A stretch of 64,000 nucleotides of DNA from Nocardiopsis algeriensis (GCF_014203695.1 NZ_JACHJO010000002.1:397893-461892); one strand, 5' to 3'; counted from the first letter of the stretch, positions 47,129-56,299 are shown. Made by a program: numbers and translations. Notes: generated from the sequence alone by a model not told the origin.

Positions 47129-48370
47129 TCAGGCGAGGGCCTGCTCCTCGGCCTCCTCCCGGGTACGGGCCCGGCCGTCGGCGTCCAGGGCGGTGAGCGC
47201 GGTGGTCACCATGACCCTGGTGCCCACCCCGATCGCGCGCTCGTCGACGTCGAAGGTGCCGCGGTGCAGGTCCAGCATGGGCCCGTCCCAGTCCGGCGAG
47301 TGGGTGCCCAGGCGCGCCAGCGCGCCGGGAACGTGCTCCAGGTACCAGGCGAAGTCCTCGCCGCCCAGGCTCTGCGGGGTGGGCGCTGCCGCGTCCGGAC
47401 CGAGCGCCAGGCCGACCGCCTCGCGCATGATGTCGACGCTGGTCTCCTCGTTGATGGTGGGTGGGACGCCGCGCTTGTAGGTGACCTCGGCCTCGGCGCC
47501 GTAGTCGGAGGCGACCGACTCCACCAGCCCCTTGACGATGTCGGGAGCGGCGTGCCAGGCCTCGTCGTTCAGGCAGCGGATGGTGCCCTCCGCCACGGCG
47601 TCGTCCGGAATGACGTTGGGTGCGGAGCCCGCGCTGATGCGGCCCCAGACCAGGGAGAAGCCCGCCCGCGGATCGATCCGGCGCGACAGCACGGCAGGCA
47701 GCTCGGTGACGACCTTGCCCAGTGCGTAGACGAGGTCGGCGGTCAGGTGGGGGCGCGCGGTGTGCCCTCCGGGGCCCGACAGGCGCACCGCGATCTGGTC
47801 GCAGGCCGCGGTGATGCCGCCGGTGCGCAGGCCGACCCGGCCGACCGTCAGGCGGGGGTCGCAGTGCAGGGCGAAGACGCGGTCCACTCCGTCCATCGCC
47901 CCGAAGTTGACGACCTCCACGGCGCCGCCGGGCAGTTCCTCGGCAGGCTGGAAGATGAGCCGGACCCTGCCGGGCAGGGCACCGGCCCGGTCCTGCTGGG
48001 CGAGGAAGACCCCCGCGGCCAGCAGGACCGCGGTGTGGACGTCGTGCCCGCAGGCGTGAGCCGTCCCGGGGACGGTGGAGCGGTAGGGGACGTCCTTCTC
48101 GTCGGTGAGGGGGAGTGCGTCGATGTCTGCGCGCAGGGCGACGGTGGGGCCGCCCCCGGAGCCGATGTCGCAGATCAGGCCGGTGCCGGCCGGCAGCTCC
48201 TTGGGGGTCAGACCGGCCTCGCGCAGGTACGCGGCGATACGGCCGGTGGTGCGGTGCTCGGCGAAGGCGAGTTCGGGGTGCATGTGCAGGTCGCGGCGGA
48301 AGCCGATGAAGTCCCGCTCACGGCGCGTCAGAAAAGCCGTCAACTGTTCCGGCAGGTCATGTCCCTGCAT
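47129..48370 (-). CDS. M20 family amidohydrolase
   Basis: 413 residues. Metal motifs: [20 protein letters not shown] (about residues 25-44), [20 protein letters not shown] (about 103-122), [16 protein letters not shown] (about 140-155) and the dimerisation domain with [20 protein letters not shown]. The family (aminoacylase/hippurate hydrolase/IAA-amino acid hydrolase) cleaves N-acyl amino acids; the exact substrate is not visible. ATG at 48370. It lies 31 bp downstream of the YbdK-type ligase gene on the same strand, so co-transcription is likely. Confidence 0.9.
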   Translation of the reverse strand: MQGHDLPEQLTAFLTRRERDFIGFRRDLHMHPELAFAEHRTTGRIAAYLREAGLTPKELPAGTGLICDIGSGGGPTVALRADIDALPLTDEKDVPYRSTVPGTAHACGHDVHTAVLLAAGVFLAQQDRAGALPGRVRLIFQPAEELPGGAVEVVNFGAMDGVDRVFALHCDPRLTVGRVGLRTGGITAACDQIAVRLSGPGGHTARPHLTADLVYALGKVVTELPAVLSRRIDPRAGFSLVWGRISAGSAPNVIPDDAVAEGTIRCLNDEAWHAAPDIVKGLVESVASDYGAEAEVTYKRGVPPTINEETSVDIMREAVGLALGPDAAAPTPQSLGGEDFAWYLEHVPGALARLGTHSPDWDGPMLDLHRGTFDVDERAIGVGTRVMVTTALTALDADGRARTREEAEEQALA

Positions 48371-48401
48371 GCGAGGGTCCCCTTTTCGCTTCGCTCATGT
48401 C

Positions 48402-49571
48402 CTAGCGCGGGCCGGCTCCGCTCCGGGTGCCGTCCCCTGCGCGGGCGGGGCCTGCGTCGAGCTCGGCGACCAGCATGTCGACGACGTCGTCGAGTGATCC
48501 GCCGTCGGCGACGACCGCGCGCTGCCGCTCGTAGGACGCGCCCTTGTCCAGGGTCTCGGAGACCAGGTCCAGGTCCTCGGCACAGCCCAGGCGGGTCGCG
48601 ACCGGCGTGAGCTCGCGGACCAACTCCCGGAGGTCGTCACGGATCGGAACGGTGGTTCCGCGCGCGTCCGTGATGACACTCGCGTCGAGCCCGTAGCGGG
48701 TGGCGCGCCACTTGTTGTCCCTCACCACCCAGGACGGCGGGCTGGGCAGTCCGTACCCGCGGTCGAGCTGGTGATCGAACAGCTCCACCAGGCTCTGGGA
48801 GAGCGCGGCGGCCATTCCCACCTCGCGCAGGGTGGGAATCCCGTCGAACATCCGGATCTCGATGGTTCCGAAGTCCGGGTGCGGCCGGATGTCCCACCAC
48901 ACTTCCTTGATAGAGGCGATGGTACCCGCACGGAGGAGGGTTTCGAGGTATTCCTCGAAAGCCGCCCAGTCACGCAGGTGCGGCGGCGGCCCCGCGGTGG
49001 GCAGGGACCCGAAGACCACCGACCTCGCCGAGGCCAGCCCGGTGTCCTCCCCGCCCCAGTACGGGCTGGACGCGGTCAGGGCAAGGAAGTGCGGGAGGTA
49101 CTGCGTGAGCGCGTTGACGATGGGGATGGCCTTGTCCCTGTTGCGCACACCGACGTGGACGTGCACCCCGAAGGTGAGGATGCGCCGGGCGATCCACTGC
49201 ATCTGGTCGACCAGTTCGCGGTAGCGCACCCCGGGGCTGAGCTCCTGGTCCCGCCAGCTGTCCAGCGGATGGGTGCCCGAGCAGGTGAGCGTGGTCCCCC
49301 AGGGGGCGAGGACGTCGCGCATGCGGTCGATGCTGCGGGCGAGATCGGCCTTGGCCTCGCCGACGGTGTCGCAGATCCCGGTGACGACCTCCACCTGGGA
49401 CTGCATGAGCTCGTGGCGCAGCGGCGGCGCGTCCTGGTCGCTGAGCTCGGGAAGTTCGGAGAGAAGCTTCTGCGCCTCCTGCTTCAGGCGACGGCTGCGG
49501 CGGTCGACGAGCTGGAGCTCCCACTCCACGCCGATCGTCGCTCGTTCGGACGACTTGAATGCGGTTCCCAT
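48402..49571 (-). CDS. glutamate-cysteine ligase family 2 (YbdK-type carboxylate-amine ligase)
   Basis: 389 residues. The GCS2 signature begins TIGVEWELQLVDRRSRRLKQ (metal-binding Glu pair, about residues 12-31), then MQSQVEVVTGICDTVGEAKA, FGVHVHVGVRNRDKAIPIVN (about 134-153) and FGTIEIRMFDGIPTLREVGM. It is a weak or alternative glutamate-cysteine ligase: organisms that make mycothiol do not need glutathione. Family members act on varied carboxylates. A role paired with the adjacent M20 amidohydrolase (making and cleaving an amide) is an inference. Confidence 0.88.
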   Translation of the reverse strand: MGTAFKSSERATIGVEWELQLVDRRSRRLKQEAQKLLSELPELSDQDAPPLRHELMQSQVEVVTGICDTVGEAKADLARSIDRMRDVLAPWGTTLTCSGTHPLDSWRDQELSPGVRYRELVDQMQWIARRILTFGVHVHVGVRNRDKAIPIVNALTQYLPHFLALTASSPYWGGEDTGLASARSVVFGSLPTAGPPPHLRDWAAFEEYLETLLRAGTIASIKEVWWDIRPHPDFGTIEIRMFDGIPTLREVGMAAALSQSLVELFDHQLDRGYGLPSPPSWVVRDNKWRATRYGLDASVITDARGTTVPIRDDLRELVRELTPVATRLGCAEDLDLVSETLDKGASYERQRAVVADGGSLDDVVDMLVAELDAGPARAGDGTRSGAGPR

Positions 49572-49875
49572 CTACCCTCCGAGGGGTGTTTGCCGGCCAT
49601 GGCTCGGTCGGCGCACCGACGTTCCCGGTCAACCGGGACACGGGAGGACTACCCTCCTGACAGCGCGTACATACGGGATAACCAGACCTTCTGGAACCTT
49701 TTCGGGACGGCCTTCTCCTTTCACGCCTCACGGTTGGCACCACGGCGCATCAGCCACTCGCCCCCTTCCTCCGTGCCCTCCGGCCCGGAAGGCCGCCGAG
49801 TGGCCAGGGCGCACACAGGGCGCTCAGGGGCACGGGCAGACTGGAGGGACGGACGGACCGGAAGGGGACGGTGGC
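49572..49875. other. 304-bp divergent intergenic region
   Basis: Between the starts of the YbdK-type gene (minus) and the galactokinase-like gene (plus). It should contain both promoters. An AT-richer stretch at 49660-49720 (gcgtacatacgggataacca) is the best candidate. I see no repeat, RNA gene or credible small ORF. Confidence 0.5.
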
Positions 49876-50997
49876 GTGGGGGGCGCGGGAGCACGGGTGC
49901 GTGCTGTGCTGGGGGTTCGGTCGGCGGGGCCCCGGGGGGAGTGGCCGGCGGAGGCACCGGACCCCGGCACCCTGTCGGAGCGCTTCGCCGCCCGCCACGG
50001 CAGCTCCCCCGCAGGGGTCTGGCACGCGCCCGGGCGGTTGGCGCTCATGGGCGAGCACACCGCGGCCTCGGGCGGCGCCGGGCTGTACGCGGCCCTGCCC
50101 TGGGGCGTGACGGCCGCGGTCGGCCCGGCCCCCGGCCCGGAGGTGGACGTGGCGACGGTGCGGGGCCCCCTCCGCTCCCGGGTCCCGGCGGCGCGCGCGG
50201 TCGCCGCGGCCGTGGCCGCCGCGCGCCGCAGAGGCGCTCTGGGGGCCGACCAGGGGCTGCGCGTGGTGCTGGGGTCCGATCTTCCCGAACACGCCTCCCT
50301 GGGTTTCACGGGCGCCGTGGGGGCGGCCGTCTCCCTCGCGCTGGCCGACATGGCCGGGGGCCCGCCCCCGGAGGGGGACACCGTCGACCAGCGGGTGGCT
50401 CTGGCAGCCCGGCCGGGCTGCGCCGTCCGGGTGAACCTGCGGACGTGGGGGACCACGGTCCTGCCGTTCGACCCGGCCGCCGACGGCCTGTGCCTGCTCG
50501 TGGTGGACACCGGCGCCCTGCCCAGGCGGGACCCGCGCCCGCGGCACACCTCGGAGCTGGAGCGCGCACAGGAGACCCTGGGGCCCCTGCGGTCGGTGCG
50601 CGACCTGCCGGGGGCCCTGCGCCAGATCCCGGCACCGGGAGCGCGCCGCCGGGTGGAGTTCGCGGTGACGGAGGTGCACCGGCTCAACGCCGCGGTGGGG
50701 CTGCTGCGCGCCGAGCGCTTCGGCGATGTCGGTCCGGTGCTGTCGGCGTCCCACCTGTCCCTGCGCCGCACCGGACTGCCACTGCCGGAGGTGGAGGTCG
50801 CCGTCGAGGCCGCCTCCCGCGCGGGGGCCCGCGGCGTCCGCCTGTCCGGCTGGGCCGGGACCGCCCTCGCCCTGGCCGCGCGGGAACGGGTGGACCGGGT
50901 CCGCGAGGCCCTGGTCAGGGAGTTCACCGCCCGCGACCGGACACCGCCGCGTGTACGCGCCGCCGTTCCCTCGGCCGGGGCGCACCGCCTGCGCTGA
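49876..50997 (+). CDS. galactokinase-like GHMP protein, degenerate
   Basis: 373 residues from a GTG at 49876. It follows galactokinase in order: WHAPGRLALMGEHTAASGGA (for G-R-V-N-L-I-G-E-H-T-D-Y), ALPWGVTAAVG, LGSDLPEHASLGFTGAVGAA (for the GLSSSAAL ATP loop, which here lacks the serines), GDTVDQRVALAARPG (catalytic Asp of MDQ is kept), the H-T-S-E-L-E-R-A-Q-E segment and LSGWAGTALALAA (for GGGFGG). The sugar-binding E-H-T-D is E-H-T-A and the phosphate loops are altered, so activity may be lost or the substrate changed. There is no galT or galE nearby. Confidence 0.7.
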   Translation: MGGAGARVRAVLGVRSAGPRGEWPAEAPDPGTLSERFAARHGSSPAGVWHAPGRLALMGEHTAASGGAGLYAALPWGVTAAVGPAPGPEVDVATVRGPLRSRVPAARAVAAAVAAARRRGALGADQGLRVVLGSDLPEHASLGFTGAVGAAVSLALADMAGGPPPEGDTVDQRVALAARPGCAVRVNLRTWGTTVLPFDPAADGLCLLVVDTGALPRRDPRPRHTSELERAQETLGPLRSVRDLPGALRQIPAPGARRRVEFAVTEVHRLNAAVGLLRAERFGDVGPVLSASHLSLRRTGLPLPEVEVAVEAASRAGARGVRLSGWAGTALALAARERVDRVREALVREFTARDRTPPRVRAAVPSAGAHRLR

Positions 50998-51154
50998 CGG
51001 TCCGCGCGGCCGCGAGGCGGTGTCTCTTCCGCCCTTCTCCTCGGAAAAGGGGACACTCCGGTTCCGCTCGGGCGAACCTCGCTACGCTTTCTGCGATCCA
51101 ACAGGGTGTTGGCGGCGACGAAGCACTTCACGCGCTGAGCGGATGGGCGATGCA

Positions 51155-52432
51155 ATGGCAGACCGACGGAACCGGGGCGACTCCTCCCCGAGCGGTGAGC
51201 ACGACAGGCAGGGCGTGTTCCGGCGCGCGGGCGACCCCGACAAGCCCGACGCGTTCGAGAAGCTGTACCGGCCCCGGGAGTCCGAGCAGAAGGTCCTCGG
51301 GGAGACGCGGCGCCTGCCTCCGGCGGAGGAGGTGCCGCCCCGTACGCGCCGGGAGCGCCGGACCCACTACTCGGGGCGCGAGTACGACGGCAGCGGCCGC
51401 AGGACGCGGGCACGCAGGACGCGGCAGAAACTCGCCCGTACCACCGGGCGGACCGCCCTGATCGTTCTGTGCGTGTTCCTGGCCGCGGTCGTGGCGCTCC
51501 CCACCTGGTTCTACCTCTGGTCGAACTCGCGCCTGGCGCGGGTGGAGGCCATCACGGACCACGAGGGCCGTCCCGACCGCCAGCCCGGCACCGTGTACAT
51601 GATCGTCGGGTCCGACAGCCGCGACGGGCTGGACGAGGAGGAGATGCGGGAGCTGGCGACCGGTTATGCCGAGGGGCGCCGCACCGACACGATCATGCTG
51701 CTCTACGTCCCCGACGGCGACGGCGAGCCCACCATCGTCAGTGTGCCCCGGGACTCCTACGTGGAACTGGCCGTCCCCGGATGGGGCCAGAACAAGATCA
51801 ACGCCGCCTACGCCGACGCGGTGTGCGGCACCGGCGACGAGGGCGATGAGGTCTGCGGCGGCCCCGCGCCGCTGGTGGAGACCTTCGAGCGGGCCTCCGG
51901 TGTGCGCGTGGACCACTACGTCGAGATCGGTATGGGCGGGTTCGTGGGCATCGTGGACGCCATCGGCGGCGTGGAGCTGTGCCCCGAGGAGCCGATGGAG
52001 GACCCGAAGGCGGGGCTGGACATCGAGGCCGGCTGCCAGACGATGGACGGCGGCACCGCACTGGGCTACGTGCGCACCCGCAACTCGCCGCGCGCCGACC
52101 TGGACCGCATCGCCCGGCAGCGGGAGTTCTTCTCCGCGCTGGTGCGGAGCGCCGGTGAGCCGTCGACGCTGTACAACCCGTTCAAATCGGTCCCGCTCGT
52201 GCTGGCCGGCACCGACACCTTCACCGTCGACGAGGGCGACAAGCTGCGCCACCTGGGCACCCTGCTGCTGGCGATGCGCGGCGGAACGCAGACCACCGCG
52301 ATCCCGGTGGGGAGCACGCCGACCCTGGACGGGGTGGGCTCCGTGGTGGTCTGGGACGAGGTCCGGTCGGAGGAGATGTTCGCGGCGATGCGCGAGGGCG
52401 AGCCGATCCCCGAGAGCGCCTTCCAGGAGTGA
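51155..52432 (+). CDS. LytR-CpsA-Psr (LCP) family cell-wall ligase
   Basis: 425 residues. A long basic, disordered cytoplasmic N-terminus (about residues 1-95, rich in Arg), one transmembrane segment (TALIVLCVFLAAVVALPTWF, about 99-118) and an extracellular LCP domain. Motifs: TVYMIVGSDSRDGLDEEE, YAEGRRTDTIMLLYVPDGDG, TIVSVPRDSYVELAVPGWGQ (pyrophosphate-binding Arg/Asp), NKINAAYADAVCG, and LGYVRTRNSPRADLDRIARQ, REFFSALV. LCP enzymes attach glycopolymers such as teichoic acid or arabinogalactan to peptidoglycan. ATG at 51155 follows GGATGG; ATG at 51143 is an alternative. Confidence 0.93.
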   Translation: MADRRNRGDSSPSGEHDRQGVFRRAGDPDKPDAFEKLYRPRESEQKVLGETRRLPPAEEVPPRTRRERRTHYSGREYDGSGRRTRARRTRQKLARTTGRTALIVLCVFLAAVVALPTWFYLWSNSRLARVEAITDHEGRPDRQPGTVYMIVGSDSRDGLDEEEMRELATGYAEGRRTDTIMLLYVPDGDGEPTIVSVPRDSYVELAVPGWGQNKINAAYADAVCGTGDEGDEVCGGPAPLVETFERASGVRVDHYVEIGMGGFVGIVDAIGGVELCPEEPMEDPKAGLDIEAGCQTMDGGTALGYVRTRNSPRADLDRIARQREFFSALVRSAGEPSTLYNPFKSVPLVLAGTDTFTVDEGDKLRHLGTLLLAMRGGTQTTAIPVGSTPTLDGVGSVVVWDEVRSEEMFAAMREGEPIPESAFQE

Positions 52433-52461
52433 CTCCGGCCGCAGGAGGCCGCACAAAGAGC

Positions 52462-52493
52462 GGAGGGCCCGTCGCCGAAGCGACGGGCCCTCC
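52462..52493. terminator. hairpin terminator
   Basis: GGAGGGCCCGTCGC, loop CGAA, perfect 14-bp complement and TT, 29 bp after the LCP gene. Confidence 0.88.
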
Positions 52494-52538
52494 TTGGTGA
52501 CGTTCCGTACTGTGCGCGCCTACCCCCCAGCGGGCGCA

Positions 52539-52606
52539 CCGACGGCACGTCGGCTCATGTGGCAGAGCGGCTGCAAACCTGCTCTGGCCTGCCGGTTCTC
52601 ACCGGC
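52539..52606. other. three consecutive small hairpins in an intergenic region
   Basis: CCGACG-GCA-CGTCGG (52539-52553), AGAGCGG-CTGCAAA-CC-T-GCTCT (52564-52585, one bulged base) and GCCGG-TTCTCA-CCGGC (52591-52606). The loop CTGCAAA resembles a tRNA-Cys anticodon loop and the last hairpin a T-arm, but the stems do not fit a tRNA. It may be a small RNA or the 3' end of icd mRNA. The 490-bp gap 52433-52922 has no credible gene. Confidence 0.45.
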
Positions 52607-52836
52607 GTGACTCCACTGTAAGTCAAAGTTCGTGGAAGGCGCGAATCGAGGTCACGTGGCCTATGTCGCACCGACGCGCCACGGCGGTGATCCGGCTCCG
52701 CCATCTTCCCACCAGCAGGGCCTCCATGTGCACCGAACACGGAAAACTCCCCGAGAAAATCTTCTGCCGCCGTGTCCGCGAGCGCCCCCCAGGGGGTGTT
52801 TCCGGCCCTTCTGACCCGTTCCGCCTCCACATGCCG

Positions 52837-52874
52837 ACGTCCGGCCACTCTCCCTACGGAGGGTGACCGGACGT
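52837..52874. terminator. imperfect hairpin downstream of icd
   Basis: ACGTCCGG-C-CAC-T-CTCC pairs with GGAG-G-GTG-A-CCGGACGT around CTAC, two mismatches. It begins 49 bp past the icd stop on the minus strand. Confidence 0.65.
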
Positions 52875-52922
52875 GGCGAAGGTCTCACTCGGGGCGCCGG
52901 CTCAGAGCGCCCCGGGAAACGG

Positions 52923-54140
52923 TCAGGCGAGGCGCTTGGACAGGTTCTCGTCCAGAGCCGCGAGGAACTGCTCGGTGGTCAGCCACTCCTGGTCGCCGCC
53001 GACGAGCAGGGCGAGGTCCTTGGTCATCTGGCCGCCCTCGACGGTCTTGATGACGACGTCCTCGAGGGTGGTGGCGAACTCCTGGAGCTTGGGCGTGTTG
53101 TCCAGCTTGGCCCGGTGCTCCAGACCGCGGGTCCACGCGAAGATGGAGGCGATCGGGTTGGTGGAGGTCGGCTTGCCCTGCTGGTGCTGGCGGTAGTGGC
53201 GGGTCACGGTGCCGTGGGCGGCCTCGGCCTCCACGGTGCGGCCGTCGGCGGTGCGCAGCACGGAGGTCATCAGGCCCAGCGAGCCGAAGCCCTGGGCGAC
53301 GGTGTCGGACTGGACGTCGCCGTCGTAGTTCTTGCAGGCCCAGACGTAGCCGCCCTCCCACTTGAGGGACGCGGCGACCATGTCGTCGATGAGGCGGTGC
53401 TCGTAGGTGAGCCCGGCGGCGGCGAACTTGTCCTTGAACTCCGTCTCGAAGACCTCCTGGAACACGTCCTTGAACATGCCGTCGTAGGCCTTGAGGATCG
53501 TGTTCTTGGTCGACATGTAGACCGGGTAGTTGCGGTCCAGGCCGTAGTTGAGGCTGGCGCGCGCGAAGTCCTCGATGGACTTGCGGAAGTTGTACATCCC
53601 CATGGCCACGCCGCCGGCCTCGGGGAAGTTGGCGACCTCGAACTCGATCGGCTCGCTGCCGTCCTCCGGGGTGTAGGTCATGGTGACCGTGCCGGGGCCG
53701 GGAACCTTGAAGTCGGTGGCCTTGTACTGGTCGCCGTGGGCGTGGCGGCCGATGATGATCGGCTTGGTCCAGCCGGGCACCAGGCGGGGCACGTTGGAGC
53801 AGATGATGGGCTCGCGGAAGACCACGCCGCCGAGGATGTTGCGGATGGTGCCGTTGGGCGAGCGCCACATCTTCTTCAGGCCGAACTCCTCGACCCGGGC
53901 CTCGTCCGGGGTGATGGTGGCGCACTTGACGCCGACCCCGTGCTCCTTGATGGCGTTGGCAGCGTCGACCGTGATCTGGTCATCGGTGCGGTCGCGCTCC
54001 TCGATGCCCAGGTCGTAGTACTTCAGGTCGATGTCGAGGTAGGGGAGGATCAGACGGTCCTTGATGAAGGACCAGATGATCCGGGTCATCTCGTCGCCGT
54101 CGAGCTCTACTACGGGGTTCTCGACCTTGATCTTGGCCAT
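52923..54140 (-). CDS. icd: NADP-dependent isocitrate dehydrogenase, 405-residue dimeric type
   Basis: 405 residues. It resembles eukaryotic and M. tuberculosis Icd1 and not the monomeric (about 740 residue) form that many actinomycetes have. Motifs: [20 protein letters not shown] (N-terminal, about residues 8-27), [20 protein letters not shown] (substrate Ser/Asn/Arg, about 91-110), the metal Asp in [20 protein letters not shown] (about 245-264) and [20 protein letters not shown] (NADP-binding His/Arg, about 304-323). ATG at 54140. It forms 2-oxoglutarate for the TCA cycle, together with sdhCAB elsewhere in the window. Upstream lies DUF3017 in the same orientation. Confidence 0.97.
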   Translation of the reverse strand: MAKIKVENPVVELDGDEMTRIIWSFIKDRLILPYLDIDLKYYDLGIEERDRTDDQITVDAANAIKEHGVGVKCATITPDEARVEEFGLKKMWRSPNGTIRNILGGVVFREPIICSNVPRLVPGWTKPIIIGRHAHGDQYKATDFKVPGPGTVTMTYTPEDGSEPIEFEVANFPEAGGVAMGMYNFRKSIEDFARASLNYGLDRNYPVYMSTKNTILKAYDGMFKDVFQEVFETEFKDKFAAAGLTYEHRLIDDMVAASLKWEGGYVWACKNYDGDVQSDTVAQGFGSLGLMTSVLRTADGRTVEAEAAHGTVTRHYRQHQQGKPTSTNPIASIFAWTRGLEHRAKLDNTPKLQEFATTLEDVVIKTVEGGQMTKDLALLVGGDQEWLTTEQFLAALDENLSKRLA

Positions 54141-54166
54141 GGCTGTGTGGCTGTCCCTTCAAGTCT

Positions 54167-54194
54167 CCGCCACCGCCTCGTGCGGCGGTGGCGG
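54167..54194 (-). terminator. hairpin between DUF3017 and icd
   Basis: CCGCCACCGC and GCGGTGGCGG form a perfect 10-bp stem around an 8-nt loop, 27 bp before the icd start. It could terminate the DUF3017 transcript or attenuate icd. Confidence 0.6.
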
Positions 54195-54324
54195 CCTCCG
54201 GCTCGTGGCCGGAGCCGTTTCCCGCGCGCTCGGCAATACCCTGATCCCGCCCGGTCTCCGTGCTCTCCGGGGAGACGGTGGCTTGTCGGTGTCGCGGTAT
54301 CTCGATGTCAAGCTTATTAGACGG

Positions 54325-54678
54325 CTATCCCGACAGCTGCGGCGCCACCCATGCCAGGGCGATGAGGAGCACGGCGAGGCCGACCAGGGTCACCAGATCG
54401 ACCCAGCGGCGCCGGACCGCGAGCATGCCGACCCACTGCTCGGGCAGGAAGGCCCGGAACGCCGCGGCCAGGAGCAGGGCACCCGCGATGATCGCCGGTC
54501 CCCGCTTGAAGTAGGCCGCTGCCACGACGACGATCCCCGCCGCCAGCGCGGAGAGCACGAGCGCGTAGGGCACCTGTGCCAGCCAGGCGGGCTCCGCGCG
54601 CTCCTCGGCCGGCTCCCCCTGAGCGTCCGCCTCCTGCTCGCCCGTGTCCGCCAACTCCGTCAGCTCCAGACTGTCCAC
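54325..54678 (-). CDS. DUF3017 family membrane protein
   Basis: 117 residues, GTG at 54678. The acidic N-terminus (about 30 residues, Glu/Ala) is followed by three membrane segments (LVLSALAAGIVVVAAAYFKR; IIAGALLLAAAFRAFLP; VDLVTLVGLAVLLIALAWVA). The FKRG and FLPEQWVGMLAVRRRWVDL strings match DUF3017, found in Streptomyces next to folD and the malate/isocitrate dehydrogenase genes, as here. Function unknown. Confidence 0.88.
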   Translation of the reverse strand: MDSLELTELADTGEQEADAQGEPAEERAEPAWLAQVPYALVLSALAAGIVVVAAAYFKRGPAIIAGALLLAAAFRAFLPEQWVGMLAVRRRWVDLVTLVGLAVLLIALAWVAPQLSG

Positions 54679-54919
54679 CGCGTCCCTGCCTGTTCGGTAT
54701 CGAGCGCCAGTCTAGGGTGTGTTCCGCGGATGCCCGCCCCGCTGCGCGGCGCCCCGCCGGCTCCCACCAGTCACGGAAACGGCCCGGCTCCGCTCGGAGG
54801 GGCCGGGTGACCGTTACCACCTTCCGCCAGGGCTACAGAGGCGTATTTGCGCGACTTGTCCGTCTGTCTCCGGAGTAAGCGCGTAGAACGCACGGCAGCC
54901 GGGTAGCCCGACTGGAGAT

Positions 54920-55669
54920 GTGAGTGCACCGGTGAGCGAGGACCACCCCCTGATGAAGCCCACTCAACGCGCAGAACCAACTCCCGTCCCCCGCCAGCAG
55001 TCCCTCTCCCACCGGCGCCCCCACAGCCACCGGCAGCGCCACCCCAGTCCGGGAGGAGTCACCGTGGACGGGCCCTATCTCCGGGTCGAGGAGAGCGGAG
55101 AGATCTGTCAGCTGACCGGCGAGGTCACCACCGTCGGCCGCGGGGCGGGGACCGACATCCGCCTCTCGGACACGAGCGTCTCGCTGCTGCACGCCGAACT
55201 GGTCCGCCGGGGCCCCTACGTCTACGTGGTCGACCTCGGGCTGTCGCGCAACGGCACCAGGGTCAACGGCCGCCCCATCGCCCGCCGGGTCCTGGAGGAG
55301 GGCGACGTGATCAGTTTCGGCAGCGCCCGCTGCCGGATCGGAGGCCTGCCCCGCGAGCAGATCAGCCCCGACGCCGACCTGCGCCGCGGCACCGCCCCCG
55401 AGCTCACCCGCCGGGAGCTGGACGTGCTCAACGCCCTGTGCCGCCCCGCCCTGTCGGAGGAGGCCTTCGTGGCCCCGGCCACGGCCCGCGACATCGCGGG
55501 GGTCCTCGTGGTCACCGAGGCCGCGGTCAAGCAGCACCTCCTGCGCCTGTACCAGAAGTTCCGCATCCCCGAGGGCCAGAACAGGCGCACCCGCCTGGCC
55601 AACGAGGTCGTCGCCCTGGGGCTGGTGCGCCCCATGCCCGCCGGCGCCGCCACCCGCCGAGCCAGCTGA
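54920..55669 (+). CDS. FHA domain protein with C-terminal helix-turn-helix
   Basis: 249 residues from a GTG at 54920 (alternatives GTG 54932 and ATG 54953). After a His/Arg/Pro-rich disordered N-terminus (about 50 residues) comes the FHA domain: EVTTVGRGAGTDIRLSDTSV, SLLHAELVRRGPYVYVVDLG, LSRNGTRVNGRPIARRVLEE (about residues 68-130), which binds phosphothreonine. The C-terminal domain (ELTRRELDVLNALCRP, then DIAGVLVVTEAAVKQHLLRL, YQKFRIPEG) is a LuxR-like wHTH with the E-A-A-V-K-Q-H-L recognition helix. This architecture suggests a kinase-controlled regulator; the kinase and target are unknown. It is followed by the repeat array. Confidence 0.85.
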   Translation: MSAPVSEDHPLMKPTQRAEPTPVPRQQSLSHRRPHSHRQRHPSPGGVTVDGPYLRVEESGEICQLTGEVTTVGRGAGTDIRLSDTSVSLLHAELVRRGPYVYVVDLGLSRNGTRVNGRPIARRVLEEGDVISFGSARCRIGGLPREQISPDADLRRGTAPELTRRELDVLNALCRPALSEEAFVAPATARDIAGVLVVTEAAVKQHLLRLYQKFRIPEGQNRRTRLANEVVALGLVRPMPAGAATRRAS

Positions 55670-55678
55670 CCCCGCCTG

Positions 55679-56297
55679 TGAGGGCGCCGGCGGGGTTCTG
55701 CAGGAGCAGAGCGAACGCCCGAGGAACGAGGGCGTGAGCGCAGCGACGAAGAACCCCGCCCGAAAGGCGCCCGAACCGGGCTGAAGCGAAGCGGAAGCCC
55801 AAAGGGGTACAGGGGCGCCGGCGGGGTTCTGCAGGAGTGGAGCGAAGCGCCGGTCACCCGCAATCACAGCCGAGCCCCAGGGGGTGTGCCGTGAGGGCGC
55901 CGGCGGGGTTCTGCAGGAGCGGAGCGAACATCCGAGGAACGAGGATGTGAGCGCAGCGACGAAGAACCCCGCCCCAAAGGCGCCCGAGCAGGGGCCGAAG
56001 CGAAGCGGAGGCCCCAAAGCAAGCACAGTGAGCGCAGCGACGAAGAACCCCGCCTTGAGGGGCGCCCGAACAAGGGGGCTTCGGCCGTAGGCCGTCCGTT
56101 GAGGGTGGTGGCGGGCGACGGGTGGGCCGAAGCGAAGCGGAGGCCCCAAAGCAAACACAGTGAGGGCGCCGGCGGGGTTCTGCAGGAGTGGAGCGAACAT
56201 CCGAGGCACGAGGATGTGAGCGCAGCGACGAAGAACCCCGCCCCCAAGGCGCCCGAACCGGGGCCGAAGCGAAGCGGAGGCCCCAAGGCAAGCACAG
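55679..56297. repeat. tandem array of about 135-bp structured repeats (five units)
   Basis: Units start at about 55679, 55812, 55892, 56029 and 56161. A full unit (best at 55892-56028 and 56161-56297) has outer arms GGGCGCC...GGCGCCC, inner arms GGCGGGGTTCT...AGAACCCCGCC and a centre ACATCC-gaggaacga-GGATGT, followed by a second hairpin GGGGCC-gaagcgaagcgga-GGCCCC and the tail AAAGCAAGCACAG. Unit 2 has lost its right part and unit 4 its left part. It fills the gap between the convergent FHA and folD genes, ending 2 bp before the folD stop. GNAGCG-rich sequence (gaagcgaagcgga, gagcgcagcgac) recurs in all. Unit length (137) is not a multiple of three. Confidence 0.9.
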
Positions 56298-56299
56298 CC

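Noticed and set aside
52501-52620. Possible tRNA-Cys
   Set aside because: The loop CTGCAAA looks like an anticodon loop, but stem pairs 27-43, 28-42 and 29-41 fail, there is no D-arm and the T-loop has 6 bases.
54833-56209. Minus-strand open frame with repeated ALGPPLRFG and AGFFVAALT peptides
   Set aside because: It is a read-through of the 135-bp DNA repeat array. Unit length 137 is not a multiple of three and frames differ between units, so no repeat protein is intended.
55679-56297. CRISPR array
   Set aside because: The units are 135 bp with nested inverted repeats and no spacers of unique sequence.
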